Assembly: GCF_024448695.1 (NCBI RefSeq)
Contig: NZ_JAMOHY010000009.1
Coordinates: 1 to 64,000, forward strand
Reading direction: 5' to 3'
Source: Stutzerimonas stutzeri
Lineage (GTDB): Bacteria > Pseudomonadota > Gammaproteobacteria > Pseudomonadales > Pseudomonadaceae
DNA: 64,000 nt
Shown: positions 7,814-18,172 of the stretch, one piece after another
Position numbering within the stretch: the stretch's first letter is position 1
Layout of the letters: the number at the start of each line of letters is the position of its first letter
The notes under the pieces: generated by a model
What the model saw: only the letters and a program-made list of their open reading frames with translations
Told to the model about the DNA's origin: nothing
The model's database searches: none
Made by a program: the position numbers and the translations under genes

Positions 7814-10345
7814 TCAGGCACAACGCCAGCGTGCATCAGGGGCAGTTGCATTGGCCAGAACTCTCCATCCACCGGCGCCGTGACGAAGGACGTCCAACGC
7901 CGCCAGCAACTGCGCCCCATTCAGGCTGGTCATGGCCTGCGCCACCCGTGCCGGATGCTCTGGCCCATGCCCCGCCAGCCAGGTCTGGCCGATCTGCTCG
8001 GCATGCGCACGCAGGTCAGCCGTGTCGGCCACATGGCGCTTGGACAGTTCACGGGCAACCTCTTCAACCCGTACAGCCTGGCTCGCCAGTTGCGTGGCGA
8101 AATCTTCAAGAAATACCTCGACGTGCCCGAGAATCTCTGCGGCCGATGCTGACGGCGACTGCACGGCAAACAGCATCCCGGCCTGATCACCACATGAAGC
8201 GAAGCGGCTGAATACGGCATAGCCCAGTTGCAGCTCGCTGCGCAAACGACGAAAGAAGGCACGTTCAAGCAGGCGCCCCAGCACCCGCCAAGCGGCCTCG
8301 ACCCCGTAACCACCCTCTGACGGCAGCGGACAGAACAGTAGCAAGGCTGTCTCGCCTTCGCTTTGCCCAGCGCCGAGACTGTGCCAGTGGTAACCATCTG
8401 ACCCGGTTTTCAACCCAGGCGGTGCCGACGCGGCTTGTCCCGGCAGCGCAGTAATCGCTGACTGCAAAGGGCCACGGAGATCAGCTGCAAAACCGAAGGC
8501 CAGCCCCTGCCATTCAGCATCCCGCCAATGCTGGTTCAGTTCTGACTGGCCTAGCGGAGCCTGCTCGGCCCTGGATGTTGCCCCGGCAAGCAAGCGCGGC
8601 AGCAACGCCAGCTGTTGGCGAATGGGCAGCTCATCACCGCCAAGCCTGAAGGCGCGCTCGGCCAATTGCGGGCCTTGATCCAGAGAGGTCTGCGGTGGTT
8701 TGGCCAGCAGTGCGCCCAGGTCTTTCACGATCAACGGAATGGCTTCAGCGATACCGTACAGACGCAGCAGCCAGGCATTTCCCAAATCCTCGAAACGAAG
8801 CTCGACACCGGCCTGCCGCGCCGCCCAGACCCGTGATTGCAGGGCGTGATGAAACGCGTGCCAGTATCCAGCTGGAAGCGCACTGGTCGTGAATCGACAG
8901 CGCAGGTACAGCGCGCCGCGCCCGGCTGCATCCACCGAACCAAGCCATTGCAGGCCTGGATTGATCGCCCCTACGGTTCCGCGCGGGCTGGCCTTGAGCC
9001 AGGGGTTGGCCTGCGGTTGGCGCCAATGCCAGGCGACGGCTGCTGCGCGCACGGGCGTCTCGAATTTCAGGCGTAGCGGGAATCCTTCGGTTTCAACGGG
9101 CTCGCAGCCAGTCGTATCAGTGCTCAGCACTATCGGCTGCGCCACCTGTATCTGCTCAAGTACGCTCTCCAGCGCCTGACGGACTGCCGCCTCATCGCTG
9201 CTGTCACTCCAGGCCTGCGGCTCGACCCAATGCTTCAGCCGCGCCAGGGGCTCAGCAACCTGCAGGCTGCGCTGCAGCACGCGCCGGTATTCCTCGCGGC
9301 AAGCCCGCCAGCGGGCTTCGCCGGAAAAGAAACGCAACCAGTCGAAGAGTGCATCGACAATCTGCGCACGCCGTGCAAGTCCCTGTTCGGTCAGCGCCGC
9401 TTCGATCACCACTACGCCCTGCCCCGCATACCAGTACGGCACGCGGAGTTTGAGCGACTGACACAGCCCTTCATCACGCAGGCGCGGCAGCAGCGCCTCC
9501 GGCGCCTCGGATGCGATCCAGCTGGACAGATAATCCAGTGCCGGCTGGGCGTGCTCGGGCATCCTGTCGAGGGCGCAAGCCAGCAGCAATCGCGGCGCCG
9601 CCTTGTCCAGCTGCAATCGCAGCCAGGACTCCGGCGAATGCTGCAAGGGCGGGGCCTCACGCTGAATGAACGGGCCAGCGGTGAGCGAGACGTCAGCCGA
9701 CCGGGCCATCCGCAGCAGATCGTCATGTGCTTGCGGGGCGACCAACAGCAGCTCGATCTGCCCCGTGCGATAGAAGCGCTGGTGATAGCCCAATAGCGCC
9801 TGCTGAAAATCTTCATCCTCGACAGGCAGCGTCTCGCGGTTACCGGCGTGGAAGGCGCTGAACGGATGGCCGCTGCCAAGCGCCTGCCCCAGCGCCGCAT
9901 CGCAAAGGGTCTCGGCATCCTCGGCGCGCGCCAGGTATTCGGCATGCAGCACTTCACGCTCACGCAGTTGTGCGGCTGGGTCAAGCAGCGGCTGGGCAAG
10001 CATGTCCATCAGGCGCCACAGACCTTCTTCAAGCCGTTCGGCAGGCACCTGGAAGAAATAGTCGGTATGGCGTTCGCGGGTCGAGGCATTCAACTGCCCG
10101 CCACAGGCCTGCACGAAAGGCATCAGGCTCTGCTCGACAGGGTAGTGCTGGCTACCGAGAAACAGCAGGTGCTCGAGAAAATGGGCCAGCCCCGGATAGG
10201 CTTCGGGTGCGTCATGCGCACCGGCATGTACGCGAACCAGGGCGGCGGCTGGCGAACCCTCCGGCATGTTCAGCAGACGTACACGCAAGCCGTTTGGCAT
10301 GCTGAGCTGCGGTGGGCGCTGGGAACAATCGGTTTGCAGAGACAT
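7814..10345 (-). CDS. pqqF: PqqF, zinc peptidase of PQQ biosynthesis
   Basis: The 843-residue product is a pitrilysin/insulinase (M16) type protease. The inverted zinc motif is visible near the N-terminus as HFLEH (HxxEH), followed about 70 residues later by the third ligand Glu in EREVLHAEYLA. The remaining length fits the usual four-domain clam shape. PqqF cuts the PqqA peptide after its cross-linking in formation of pyrroloquinoline quinone, the cofactor of quinoprotein alcohol dehydrogenases. The frame extends upstream to a GTG at 10405, but the ATG at 10345 begins the homologous part. The gene stands alone here, with no pqqABCDE around it, which is known for several pseudomonads. Confidence 0.85.
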   Translation of the reverse strand: MSLQTDCSQRPPQLSMPNGLRVRLLNMPEGSPAAALVRVHAGAHDAPEAYPGLAHFLEHLLFLGSQHYPVEQSLMPFVQACGGQLNASTRERHTDYFFQVPAERLEEGLWRLMDMLAQPLLDPAAQLREREVLHAEYLARAEDAETLCDAALGQALGSGHPFSAFHAGNRETLPVEDEDFQQALLGYHQRFYRTGQIELLLVAPQAHDDLLRMARSADVSLTAGPFIQREAPPLQHSPESWLRLQLDKAAPRLLLACALDRMPEHAQPALDYLSSWIASEAPEALLPRLRDEGLCQSLKLRVPYWYAGQGVVVIEAALTEQGLARRAQIVDALFDWLRFFSGEARWRACREEYRRVLQRSLQVAEPLARLKHWVEPQAWSDSSDEAAVRQALESVLEQIQVAQPIVLSTDTTGCEPVETEGFPLRLKFETPVRAAAVAWHWRQPQANPWLKASPRGTVGAINPGLQWLGSVDAAGRGALYLRCRFTTSALPAGYWHAFHHALQSRVWAARQAGVELRFEDLGNAWLLRLYGIAEAIPLIVKDLGALLAKPPQTSLDQGPQLAERAFRLGGDELPIRQQLALLPRLLAGATSRAEQAPLGQSELNQHWRDAEWQGLAFGFAADLRGPLQSAITALPGQAASAPPGLKTGSDGYHWHSLGAGQSEGETALLLFCPLPSEGGYGVEAAWRVLGRLLERAFFRRLRSELQLGYAVFSRFASCGDQAGMLFAVQSPSASAAEILGHVEVFLEDFATQLASQAVRVEEVARELSKRHVADTADLRAHAEQIGQTWLAGHGPEHPARVAQAMTSLNGAQLLAALDVLRHGAGGWRVLANATAPDARWRCA

Positions 10346-10515
10346 GAGGCTATCGCGGTTTCCGGCAGGTATGCATGCAGGATCGCGCCAAGTCGCACCT
10401 GGCACAAGGGCGCCGATGTATTGGCTCAGAAACTGCTAAGGATTTGCAATGCCGCAATAAAAGCCATGAGGTAAACTGATGGCCTAATGCCAGTCAGTCA
10501 ATCCGAGGTGCCGTG

Positions 10516-12054
10516 ATGACTCTGACACTGCTGCAAAATGCCGCCCTCCTTCTCGCGCTGTGCTGGCTGCTCGGCTTTACCCTCCACCACATGCGCAACG
10601 GTCACCCCAGGCACAGCAATATCATCACCGGTCTCTGGTTTGGCGGCGCTTGCATAGTCGGCATGATGGTGCCCTTCACGCTGCAACCAGGCGTCTTCTA
10701 TGACAGCCGTGCGGTGGTGTTGAGCATGGCCGCTGTCTTTGGCGGGCCACTCGCCGCAATGATCGCCGGCTCCATAGCCGGAGCCTACAGGCTGTGGCTG
10801 GGAGGGGCTGGAAGCTACATAGGCCTGTTCAACATTATCGCCCCGACACTGCTGGGACTCGGCTATTGGTTTGCCTGCAAACGGGGGCTGTTGACGGTTC
10901 GCTTCTGGCCGCTGCTGGGACTTGGTCTCACCTTGCACGTCACCGCGCTGCTTTCGATGCTCGCACTGCCTTCCGTCGCTTCTCTCAGCATCTGGGAACT
11001 GGCCTTGCCGACACTGTTGATCATGCCGCTGGCAACTGTAATGGTCGGGCTGCTGCTCGATGACCTGTCCCGCCGATACCTTGCCGAACAGGCCCTGCAA
11101 GCCAGCGAAGCCCGCCTGAGCGCCATCACCCGGGCGATTCCGGACCTGCTGCTGGTCATTGATGAAGATGGCCACCATCTGGAAGTCATATCGTCCGACA
11201 GCAGCCCACAATTCGCCGGCTGCCAGGTACTGGCCGGTCAGTCTGCGCATAACGCCTTGAGTGCGGATGATACGGAACGCTTCATGGCAACCATTCAGCA
11301 AGCCCTGGCCAGCAATATGCCGCAGGCGCTGGAGTTTCCCTATCTGACTGAAGATGGCCAGAGGTTCTATGACGTCCACATACAACGCCTGGAAACACCA
11401 CCCGACAGCAAGCGCGCCGTGGTGGCGATTCTGCGAGACATTACCGAACGCAAGAATGTGGAAGAACGCATTCAGCATCTGGCCTTCTATGACCTGCTGA
11501 CCAAGCTACCCAACCGGCGCCTGCTGCTTGATCGCCTGCAGCAGGCGCTGTCGACCAGCGCACGCAGAGGCTGCCATGGTGCTCTGATGTTCATTGATCT
11601 GGACAATTTCAAGCACATCAACGATGTGCATGGTCACCCGGTCGGCGACCTGTTTCTGCAACAGGCCGCCCAGCGCCTGCGCGAGGGCGTGCGTGACAGC
11701 GACACGGTGGCACGCCTGGGTGGTGACGAATTCGTGGTGATGCTCGAAGAGCTCGACAGCCAGCCCGAAACAGCCGCCGGGCAAGCCCGACATATCGGCG
11801 ACAAACTACTGGCAACCCTGGCTGAGCCCTATCCTCTGGACGGTGAAATGCTTCTCAGCAGTGGCAGCATTGGCGTTGCGCTGTTCTGCGGCACAGGCGT
11901 CAGCGCCGACGAATTGATGAAGCGCGCCGATCTCTCGATGTACGAAGCCAAGAACAACGGCAAGAACGCGCTGCGTTTCTATGACTCGGCCATGCAAAAC
12001 AACTTGCAGCAGCCGCTGGAACTGGAGAGCGATCAGTCTGAAGCCAGCGCGTAG
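10516..12054 (+). CDS. Membrane diguanylate cyclase (5TM-LYT, PAS, GGDEF)
   Basis: This 512-residue protein has five to six membrane segments in residues 1-185 resembling the 5TMR-LYT sensor module (the run around GGPLAAMIAGSIAGAYRLWL is typical). A PAS domain follows (about 200-310), then a GGDEF domain (about 325-490). The active-site loop is intact as LGGDEF, and RDSD five residues upstream is a product-inhibition I-site, so it should make cyclic di-GMP and be feedback-inhibited. There is no EAL domain. A GTG lies one codon earlier at 10513. GAGGTG at 10505-10510 fits the ATG at 10516 well. No partner gene is evident, as its neighbours pqqF and hemH are transcribed the other way. Confidence 0.88.
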   Translation: MTLTLLQNAALLLALCWLLGFTLHHMRNGHPRHSNIITGLWFGGACIVGMMVPFTLQPGVFYDSRAVVLSMAAVFGGPLAAMIAGSIAGAYRLWLGGAGSYIGLFNIIAPTLLGLGYWFACKRGLLTVRFWPLLGLGLTLHVTALLSMLALPSVASLSIWELALPTLLIMPLATVMVGLLLDDLSRRYLAEQALQASEARLSAITRAIPDLLLVIDEDGHHLEVISSDSSPQFAGCQVLAGQSAHNALSADDTERFMATIQQALASNMPQALEFPYLTEDGQRFYDVHIQRLETPPDSKRAVVAILRDITERKNVEERIQHLAFYDLLTKLPNRRLLLDRLQQALSTSARRGCHGALMFIDLDNFKHINDVHGHPVGDLFLQQAAQRLREGVRDSDTVARLGGDEFVVMLEELDSQPETAAGQARHIGDKLLATLAEPYPLDGEMLLSSGSIGVALFCGTGVSADELMKRADLSMYEAKNNGKNALRFYDSAMQNNLQQPLELESDQSEASA

Positions 12055-12125
12055 GGCAGAACCTGTTCGGCCTTGGCCGAATGAATTCGTCCCCACGCAA
12101 TGAGGCGGCTCGAAAACAGGAGCGG

Positions 12126-13151
12126 CTATAACGCCTGCGGCGCCCGACGGCAAAGCGTCACCAGCGCCTGCACCCAGCTTTCATGGGTGTTCAGGCAGGG
12201 AATCAACTGCAAGTCTTCACCGCCGGCAGCGATGAACTGCTCACGGCCGCGATCACCGATTTCTTCCAGCGTCTCGATGCAGTCGGCGACGAAGGCCGGG
12301 CACATGACCAGCAGCTTTTTCACACCTCTGGCCGCCAGGGCCTCCAGCTCTGCCTCGGTGTAGGGTTCGATCCACTTGGCACGACCCAGTCGCGACTGAA
12401 AGGCAACCGACCACTGCTGCGCTTGCAGTCCGGCACGCTCGGCGAACCGGGCGCTGCTCTGCAGGCATTGCGCCCGGTAGCAGCTGGCGAGCACCGCACC
12501 TTCGGCGCGCTGGCAGCAGTCGTCGCTTTTCAGACAGTGCGCGCCGCTCGGATCGGTCTTGTGCAGGTGACGCTCGGGCAGGCCGTGGAAGCTCAGCAAC
12601 AAATGATCGAAATCCTGAGCCAGATGCGGTCTCACGCTATCGACCAGCGCGTCGAGGTATTCCGGCTGATCATAGAAAGGCTGCAGAATCGAGAGCGTGA
12701 TATCCAGCCCCCTGTCACGAATGACACGCCGCGCCTCTTCGACAGCAGTGGTCGTGGTGCTGTCGGCAAACTGCGGATACAAGGGCGCAAAGGTCACCTG
12801 CCGGATGCCCTGCCCGGCCAGTTTTACCAGCGCGCGTTCGATGGACAGCTCGCCATAACGCATCGCCAGCTCCACCGGGCCTTCATTCCAGTGCGGGCAC
12901 ACAGCATCGGTCAGTCGCTGGCTGAGCACTACCAACGGAGAACCCTCAGGCCACCAGATCGAGGCATAGGCATGAGCCGACTGCTGTGGACGCCTGACGA
13001 GAATCAGCGACACCAGCAGACGACGAAGCGGCCACGGCAGATCGATCACGTAGGGGTCCATCAGAAACTGATTGAGATAACGACGCACATCGGCCACCTC
13101 GGTGGAAGCCGGTGAACCCAGGTTGACCAGTAACAACGCCTGCTCAGTCAT
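12126..13151 (-). CDS. hemH: Ferrochelatase HemH
   Basis: HemH (341 residues) inserts Fe2+ into protoporphyrin IX, the last step of protohaem synthesis. The N-terminus ([12 protein letters not shown]) and the metal-site regions are clear: the conserved His in [11 protein letters not shown] and the Glu in KWIEPYTE. Length is normal for the bacterial enzyme. I see no C-terminal cysteine cluster, so it probably lacks an iron-sulfur centre. It is monocistronic here, convergent with the diguanylate cyclase gene. Confidence 0.95.
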   Translation of the reverse strand: MTEQALLLVNLGSPASTEVADVRRYLNQFLMDPYVIDLPWPLRRLLVSLILVRRPQQSAHAYASIWWPEGSPLVVLSQRLTDAVCPHWNEGPVELAMRYGELSIERALVKLAGQGIRQVTFAPLYPQFADSTTTTAVEEARRVIRDRGLDITLSILQPFYDQPEYLDALVDSVRPHLAQDFDHLLLSFHGLPERHLHKTDPSGAHCLKSDDCCQRAEGAVLASCYRAQCLQSSARFAERAGLQAQQWSVAFQSRLGRAKWIEPYTEAELEALAARGVKKLLVMCPAFVADCIETLEEIGDRGREQFIAAGGEDLQLIPCLNTHESWVQALVTLCRRAPQAL

Positions 13152-13458
13152 GCGACATTCTCTGCTTTGTGTTGGGAGGATCGTGCCGCGACCAATAGGC
13201 TCTTGAGCGGCGCCGCTATACTGCCCGAGCTGACCGCTTCGATGCTACCCAACCGGCATTTTACTTGAGGTGCGCGCAAGCCCTGCGACGCCATTCAGGA
13301 ACATTCGATGAGTTAACTGCTGATTGGCTGGCAAGGGATGCCAGCCCATGTTGCCGAGGAGGATCTTGACGATTGTGAAGTGCAGGCTGCAGCGGAGACG
13401 ATGCCGGAGCAGCCGCACTTCAGAAGGGAGAGCGCAGTGCCGGGACACCCAACCGGCT
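13152..13458. other. Gap between hemH and a small membrane-protein gene, with a hairpin
   Basis: About 300 bases hold no credible gene. GGCTGGCA (13326-13333) and TGCCAGCC (13339-13346) form a perfect eight-base stem over AGGGA, without a T-run on either side. On the minus strand it lies 113 bases after the stop of the small membrane-protein gene, so it may be a weak terminator or an RNA-stabilising end. Confidence 0.45.
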
Positions 13459-13677
13459 TCAAAGGTGCCCTGTGCGGCCCATTGCCTCGCGCCGCTTGAC
13501 CAGGGCGTCGGCCACCAATAACGCCAGTAGCGGCAGGACGCCGACTTTCAGTGCCAGCGCCCAGGAAACCAGAAAGCCGATCAACACGGCACCTGCAACC
13601 ACGATGACAGCCAGGCAATGCGCGCAAAAGCGCCACAATTCGATAGCAACGACCTGAGCGTTTCGATTGTTGGTCAT
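13459..13677 (-). CDS. Small inner-membrane protein of unknown function
   Basis: The ATG at 13677 has AGAGAGGC just upstream and opens a frame of 72 residues: a short polar start (MTNNRNAQ), two hydrophobic segments (about residues 14-34 and 36-58) and a basic tail (KRREAMGRTGHL). It therefore looks like a two-pass membrane protein with both ends in the cytoplasm. I do not recognise the family. It is divergent from putA, whose promoter must lie in the 172 bases between them, but nothing shows a shared role. Confidence 0.55.
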   Translation of the reverse strand: MTNNRNAQVVAIELWRFCAHCLAVIVVAGAVLIGFLVSWALALKVGVLPLLALLVADALVKRREAMGRTGHL

Positions 13678-13849
13678 GCGAGCCTCTCTTGTTGTTGTGG
13701 CCTCGTATAGGGTCAGCGTAGTCATCATGCACGTATGCGCAAACACATTTTTGTTTCATTGGTGTGTCTGGCACGCCCTTTACAGGCTGTTTCAAAAGAT
13801 CTTCCGGAAAGGTCTAAGCTCTCTTCCATGACCATCGAGGGCAGACACC

Positions 13850-16800
13850 ATGAAGACCACCACGCTCGGCATCCGGCTCGATGATGCGACTCGCGAGCGA
13901 CTCGCCGCAGCCGCCCGCCAGCTGGATCGCACGCCGCAATGGTTGGTCCGGCAAGCTATCTTCAATTTCCTCGAACAGTTCGACAGCGCCGGCGAGACGG
14001 GCGAGAGCCGGCACGCAGACACTGTCGAGCAGGAAGCAGATTTCAACGCCGAGCCAGCCAGCCAGCCGTTTATCGAATTCGCCGAATCCATACTGCCGCA
14101 ATCGGTACTGCGCTCTGCCATTACTGCAGCCTACCGCCGCCCCGAGCCCGAAGCCGTACCGGTGCTGCTTGAGCAGGCCCGGCTTGCACCAGACAAGGCC
14201 ACAGCGGCACACAGCCTGGCCATGCGTATTGCCGGAAAGCTGCGCAACCGTAAAAGCGCCGGAGGGCGCCAGGGGCTGGTGCAGGGACTGTTGCAGGAGT
14301 TTTCCCTGTCGTCCCAGGAAGGCGTGGCGCTGATGTGCCTGGCAGAAGCCCTGCTACGGGTGCCGGACAAGGGCACCCGCGATGCGCTGATCCGCGACAA
14401 GATCAGCACCGGCAACTGGCAACCACACCTGGGTCACAGCCAGTCGGTATTCGTCAACGCAGCGACCTGGGGCCTGATGCTGACCGGGTGGCTGGTCGCC
14501 ACGCACAACGAGACGGGCCTCACCTCTTCGCTCAATCGGCTGATTGGCAAAGGAGGCGAACCGCTGATCCGCAAGGGCGTGGATATGGCGATGCGGCTGA
14601 TGGGCGAGCAGTTCGTCACCGGCGAAACCATTGGCGAGGCGCTGGACAACGCCCAGACCATGGAAGCCAGGGGTTTTCGCTATTCCTACGACATGCTCGG
14701 CGAAGCTGCACTGACCGCCGAAGATGCACGCCGCTACCTCGCTTCCTACGTGCAGGCGATTCATGCCATCGGCAAAGCATCACGTGGACGCGGTATTTAT
14801 GAAGGTCCGGGCATTTCAATCAAACTCTCGGCGCTGCATCCGCGTTACAGCCGTGCGCAATACGAGCGGGTGATGGATGAGCTCTACCCGACCCTGCTTT
14901 CACTCACGCAACTGGCCAGGCAGTACGACATCGGCATCAATATCGACGCCGAGGAAGCCGACCGCCTCGAACTCTCGCTGGATCTGCTCGAACGCCTCTG
15001 CTTCGAGGCTTCGCTGACGGGCTGGAATGGCATCGGCTTCGTCATCCAGGCCTACCAGAAGCGCTGCCCCCATGTGGTCGATCACCTGATCGATCTGGCC
15101 AGGCGCAGCCGACACCGGCTGATGATCAGGCTGGTCAAGGGCGCTTACTGGGACAGCGAAATCAAGCTGGCGCAGGTCAACGGCCTGGAGGATTACCCGG
15201 TCTACACCCGCAAGGCCTATACCGACGTGTCCTTTCTGGCCTGCGCGCGCAAGCTGCTGGCTGCGCCAGAGGCAGTCTATCCGCAGTTCGCCACCCACAA
15301 TGCCCACACCCTTGCGGCGGTCTACCAGCTTGCAGGGCAGAATTATTATGCCGGCCAGTATGAATTCCAGTGCCTGCACGGCATGGGTGAACCCCTCTAC
15401 GAGCAGGTGGTGGGCAAGGGCGACGACCGCCTCAACCGCCCCTGCCGCATCTACGCGCCGGTGGGCAGCCACGAAACCCTGCTGGCCTATCTGGTACGCC
15501 GGCTGCTGGAAAACGGCGCCAATACCTCATTTGTCAACCGTATCGCCGACAAGAGCATCTCGCTGGAGGAGCTGGTAGCCGATCCGGTCGTCACAGTCGA
15601 ACAGTTGCTGGCCGAAGAAGGCACACTCGGCCTGCCGCACCCGCGCATTCCACTGCCGCGCGACCTCTACGGGGAAGCACGGCTCAACTCCTGTGGCATC
15701 GACCTGTCCAACGAGCATCGACTGGCATCACTCTCCTCTGCCCTGCTTGCCTGCTCACACACGCTTTACAGCGCAACGCCCCTGCTGGGTTGCGAAACCT
15801 CCGCAACGGCTGTTGCCGAACCGCTGCTCAACCCGGCCGACCACCGTGACCAGGTGGGCATGGTTCAGGAGGCCACCGAAGAAGACGTGGACAACGCCCT
15901 GCGCTGTGCCCAGGAAAGCGCGCAGGCATGGAAGACGACCGCACCGAGCGAACGCGCGGCAGCCCTGGAGCGCGCGGCAGAGCTGATGGAAAGCAGAATT
16001 CAGGAGCTGATCGGCGTGCTGGTCCGTGAAGCTGGCAAGTCCTTCGTCAACGCCATCGCCGAAGTGCGCGAAGCGGTGGACTTCCTGCGCTTCTACGGAG
16101 CTGAAGTACGCAGCAATTTCAACAACGATACGCACCTGCCTCTGGGACCTGTGGTGTGCATCAGCCCGTGGAATTTCCCGCTGGCGATCTTCACCGGCCA
16201 GGTTTGTGCTGCGTTGGCTGCGGGTAACACGGTGCTGGCCAAACCCGCCGAGCAGACCCCGTTGATCGCCGCTCTCGGGGTACAGATTCTCCATGAAGCC
16301 GGCATTCCGCGGGGCGCGCTGCAGTTGTTGCCGGGCCGTGGCGAAACCGTCGGTGCACGGCTGGTGGCGGATGAGCGGGTGCGTGGCGTGATGTTCACCG
16401 GCTCCACTGGCGTCGCCTCGATCCTGCAGCGCAGCATTGCCGGACGCCTGGATGCCCGTGGCCGGAGCATTCCGCTGATCGCCGAAACCGGCGGGCAGAA
16501 CGCGATGATCGTCGACTCCTCGGCGCTGGCCGAACAGGTGGTGATGGACGTCATGGCCTCGGCCTTCGACAGCGCTGGGCAACGCTGCTCGGCGTTGCGC
16601 GTACTCTGCGTGCAGGAAGAGGTGGCCGAGCGCATCATCGGCATGCTCAAGGGCGCCATGGCCGAGGCGCGCATGGGCAACCCGCAACGGCTGTCGGTGG
16701 ATGTCGGTCCGGTCATCGACCACGAAGCCCGAGAGACCATCGAAAAACACCTGCAGACCATGCGCGACAAAGGCCGGACAGTTCATCAGATGGCCCGCGC

Positions 16801-17797
16801 TGATGAGGCCGAGTGCGCCCATGGCACCTTTGTAATGCCGACCCTGATCGAGCTGGAACACCTCGATGAGTTGCAGCAGGAAGTGTTCGGCCCGGTACTG
16901 CACGTGCTGCGCTATCGTCGCGCCGAACTTGACGCCCTGCTCGACCAGATCAATGCCGCCGGCTACGGGCTGACCCTTGGCGTGCATACACGCATCGACG
17001 AAATGATTGCCAGGGTCGTCGAGCGCGCCAAAGTCGGCAATCTCTACGTCAACCGCAACATCGTCGGCGCGGTGGTCGGAGTGCAACCCTTTGGTGGCGA
17101 GGGGCTTTCGGGCACCGGTCCCAAGGCTGGCGGACCGCTGTATCTCTATCGGCTGCTCTCGGCCAGACCCGATGACGCGCTGCGCCAGGCTCTGGATTTT
17201 GGCAGCACGCAGACAGCACCTGAAGCCCATCGAAATGAAGAACAGGAAAATGCCACTCGGCTCTTTATACAGTGGGCACAGCACAGCGGCCTGGATGAAT
17301 TGGCTGCACTATTTGAGCGCTACTGCGAACACTCCCAGAGTGGCAGCACCCGCCTGCTCAACGGCCCCACCGGCGAGCGCAACAGCTACAGCCTGCTGCC
17401 GCGTGAACACGTGCTGTGTCTGGCCGAAACGGAACAGGATTTGTTGACTCAGCTGGCCGCCGTACTAGCGGTCGGCAGTCAGGCGGTGCTGCCGCACAGC
17501 CCGCTCACCACTCGTCTGCTTGAGCGACTGCCAGAGCCAGTCGGTGCGCAAATCCATTGTGTCGCCGACTGGACCCGCGACGAGGTGCGTTTCGATACCG
17601 TGCTGCACCACGGTGATGCCGACCAACTACGCAACCTCAGCCAGCAACTGTCGCGCCGCAGCGGGCCTATCGTCGGCGTACAGGGGCTGGCCCCTGGCGA
17701 AACCGATATACCACTGGAACGCCTGCTGATCGAACGCGCCCTGAGCATCAACACCGCCGCAGCGGGTGGCAATGCAAGCCTGATGACCATCGATTGA
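13850..17797 (+). CDS. putA: Trifunctional proline utilisation protein PutA
   Basis: PutA (1315 residues) oxidises proline to glutamate in two steps and represses its own gene. Residues 1-45 form a ribbon-helix-helix DNA-binding domain (TTLGIRLDDATRERL). The FAD-dependent proline dehydrogenase barrel follows (about 240-560, with SIKLSALHPRY and IRLVKGAYWDSE). The NAD-dependent glutamate-semialdehyde dehydrogenase spans about 640-1120, with Glu in IAETGGQNAM and the catalytic Cys in SAGQRCSALRV. The C-terminal 190 residues are the conserved lid-like domain of long PutAs. Proline probably controls expression by releasing PutA from the intergenic region 13678-13849. No putP transporter gene is adjacent. 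Confidence 0.97.
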   Translation: MKTTTLGIRLDDATRERLAAAARQLDRTPQWLVRQAIFNFLEQFDSAGETGESRHADTVEQEADFNAEPASQPFIEFAESILPQSVLRSAITAAYRRPEPEAVPVLLEQARLAPDKATAAHSLAMRIAGKLRNRKSAGGRQGLVQGLLQEFSLSSQEGVALMCLAEALLRVPDKGTRDALIRDKISTGNWQPHLGHSQSVFVNAATWGLMLTGWLVATHNETGLTSSLNRLIGKGGEPLIRKGVDMAMRLMGEQFVTGETIGEALDNAQTMEARGFRYSYDMLGEAALTAEDARRYLASYVQAIHAIGKASRGRGIYEGPGISIKLSALHPRYSRAQYERVMDELYPTLLSLTQLARQYDIGINIDAEEADRLELSLDLLERLCFEASLTGWNGIGFVIQAYQKRCPHVVDHLIDLARRSRHRLMIRLVKGAYWDSEIKLAQVNGLEDYPVYTRKAYTDVSFLACARKLLAAPEAVYPQFATHNAHTLAAVYQLAGQNYYAGQYEFQCLHGMGEPLYEQVVGKGDDRLNRPCRIYAPVGSHETLLAYLVRRLLENGANTSFVNRIADKSISLEELVADPVVTVEQLLAEEGTLGLPHPRIPLPRDLYGEARLNSCGIDLSNEHRLASLSSALLACSHTLYSATPLLGCETSATAVAEPLLNPADHRDQVGMVQEATEEDVDNALRCAQESAQAWKTTAPSERAAALERAAELMESRIQELIGVLVREAGKSFVNAIAEVREAVDFLRFYGAEVRSNFNNDTHLPLGPVVCISPWNFPLAIFTGQVCAALAAGNTVLAKPAEQTPLIAALGVQILHEAGIPRGALQLLPGRGETVGARLVADERVRGVMFTGSTGVASILQRSIAGRLDARGRSIPLIAETGGQNAMIVDSSALAEQVVMDVMASAFDSAGQRCSALRVLCVQEEVAERIIGMLKGAMAEARMGNPQRLSVDVGPVIDHEARETIEKHLQTMRDKGRTVHQMARADEAECAHGTFVMPTLIELEHLDELQQEVFGPVLHVLRYRRAELDALLDQINAAGYGLTLGVHTRIDEMIARVVERAKVGNLYVNRNIVGAVVGVQPFGGEGLSGTGPKAGGPLYLYRLLSARPDDALRQALDFGSTQTAPEAHRNEEQENATRLFIQWAQHSGLDELAALFERYCEHSQSGSTRLLNGPTGERNSYSLLPREHVLCLAETEQDLLTQLAAVLAVGSQAVLPHSPLTTRLLERLPEPVGAQIHCVADWTRDEVRFDTVLHHGDADQLRNLSQQLSRRSGPIVGVQGLAPGETDIPLERLLIERALSINTAAAGGNASLMTID

Positions 17798-18172
17798 GTG
17801 GCGTTGTGCCGGCGCCGCTGCACGCCACCGCCCCATAGCGTTACTCCCCTCCGAGGCACTGCTTGTCAGTGTGCCGCCTACACCTGCTGTAAAAACACCT
17901 GACGGAAACTGGCCATTCCTTTTTCAGCAATGCAACAAAGGTATATGTCAGATAGCCATCTCGACGCTATTCTGGCGCGTCTCGGACAAGTAAATTCACC
18001 GGCGCTGCGATGTCTCCCTCATCTTTTCGGACGGAATGCCGAAACACTATCCACAAGCCAGTGGAAAACATGGCATCGCCAACTATAGGCCTGGGGCAAC
18101 CTGCAACGCACCATGCATGACAGCGTGCGGATAATAATGAGTTCACCGCCCTCCAAAGGAGCTTACAAGCCA
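17798..18172. other. Intergenic region putA to chemoreceptor gene
   Basis: I see no gene in these 375 bases. GGCACTG and CAGTGTGCC around 17854-17874 could form an imperfect hairpin after putA but no T-run follows. The Shine-Dalgarno sequence AAAGGAG of the chemoreceptor gene lies at the right end. I did not find a convincing flagellar sigma-28 promoter. Confidence 0.4.

Noticed and set aside
10498..11478. 326-codon open frame on the - strand
   Set aside because: Antisense to the membrane domain of the diguanylate cyclase; Gln/His-rich shadow.
15755..17284. 509-codon open frame on the - strand
   Set aside because: Antisense to the dehydrogenase half of putA; no recognisable domain and no ribosome-binding site.
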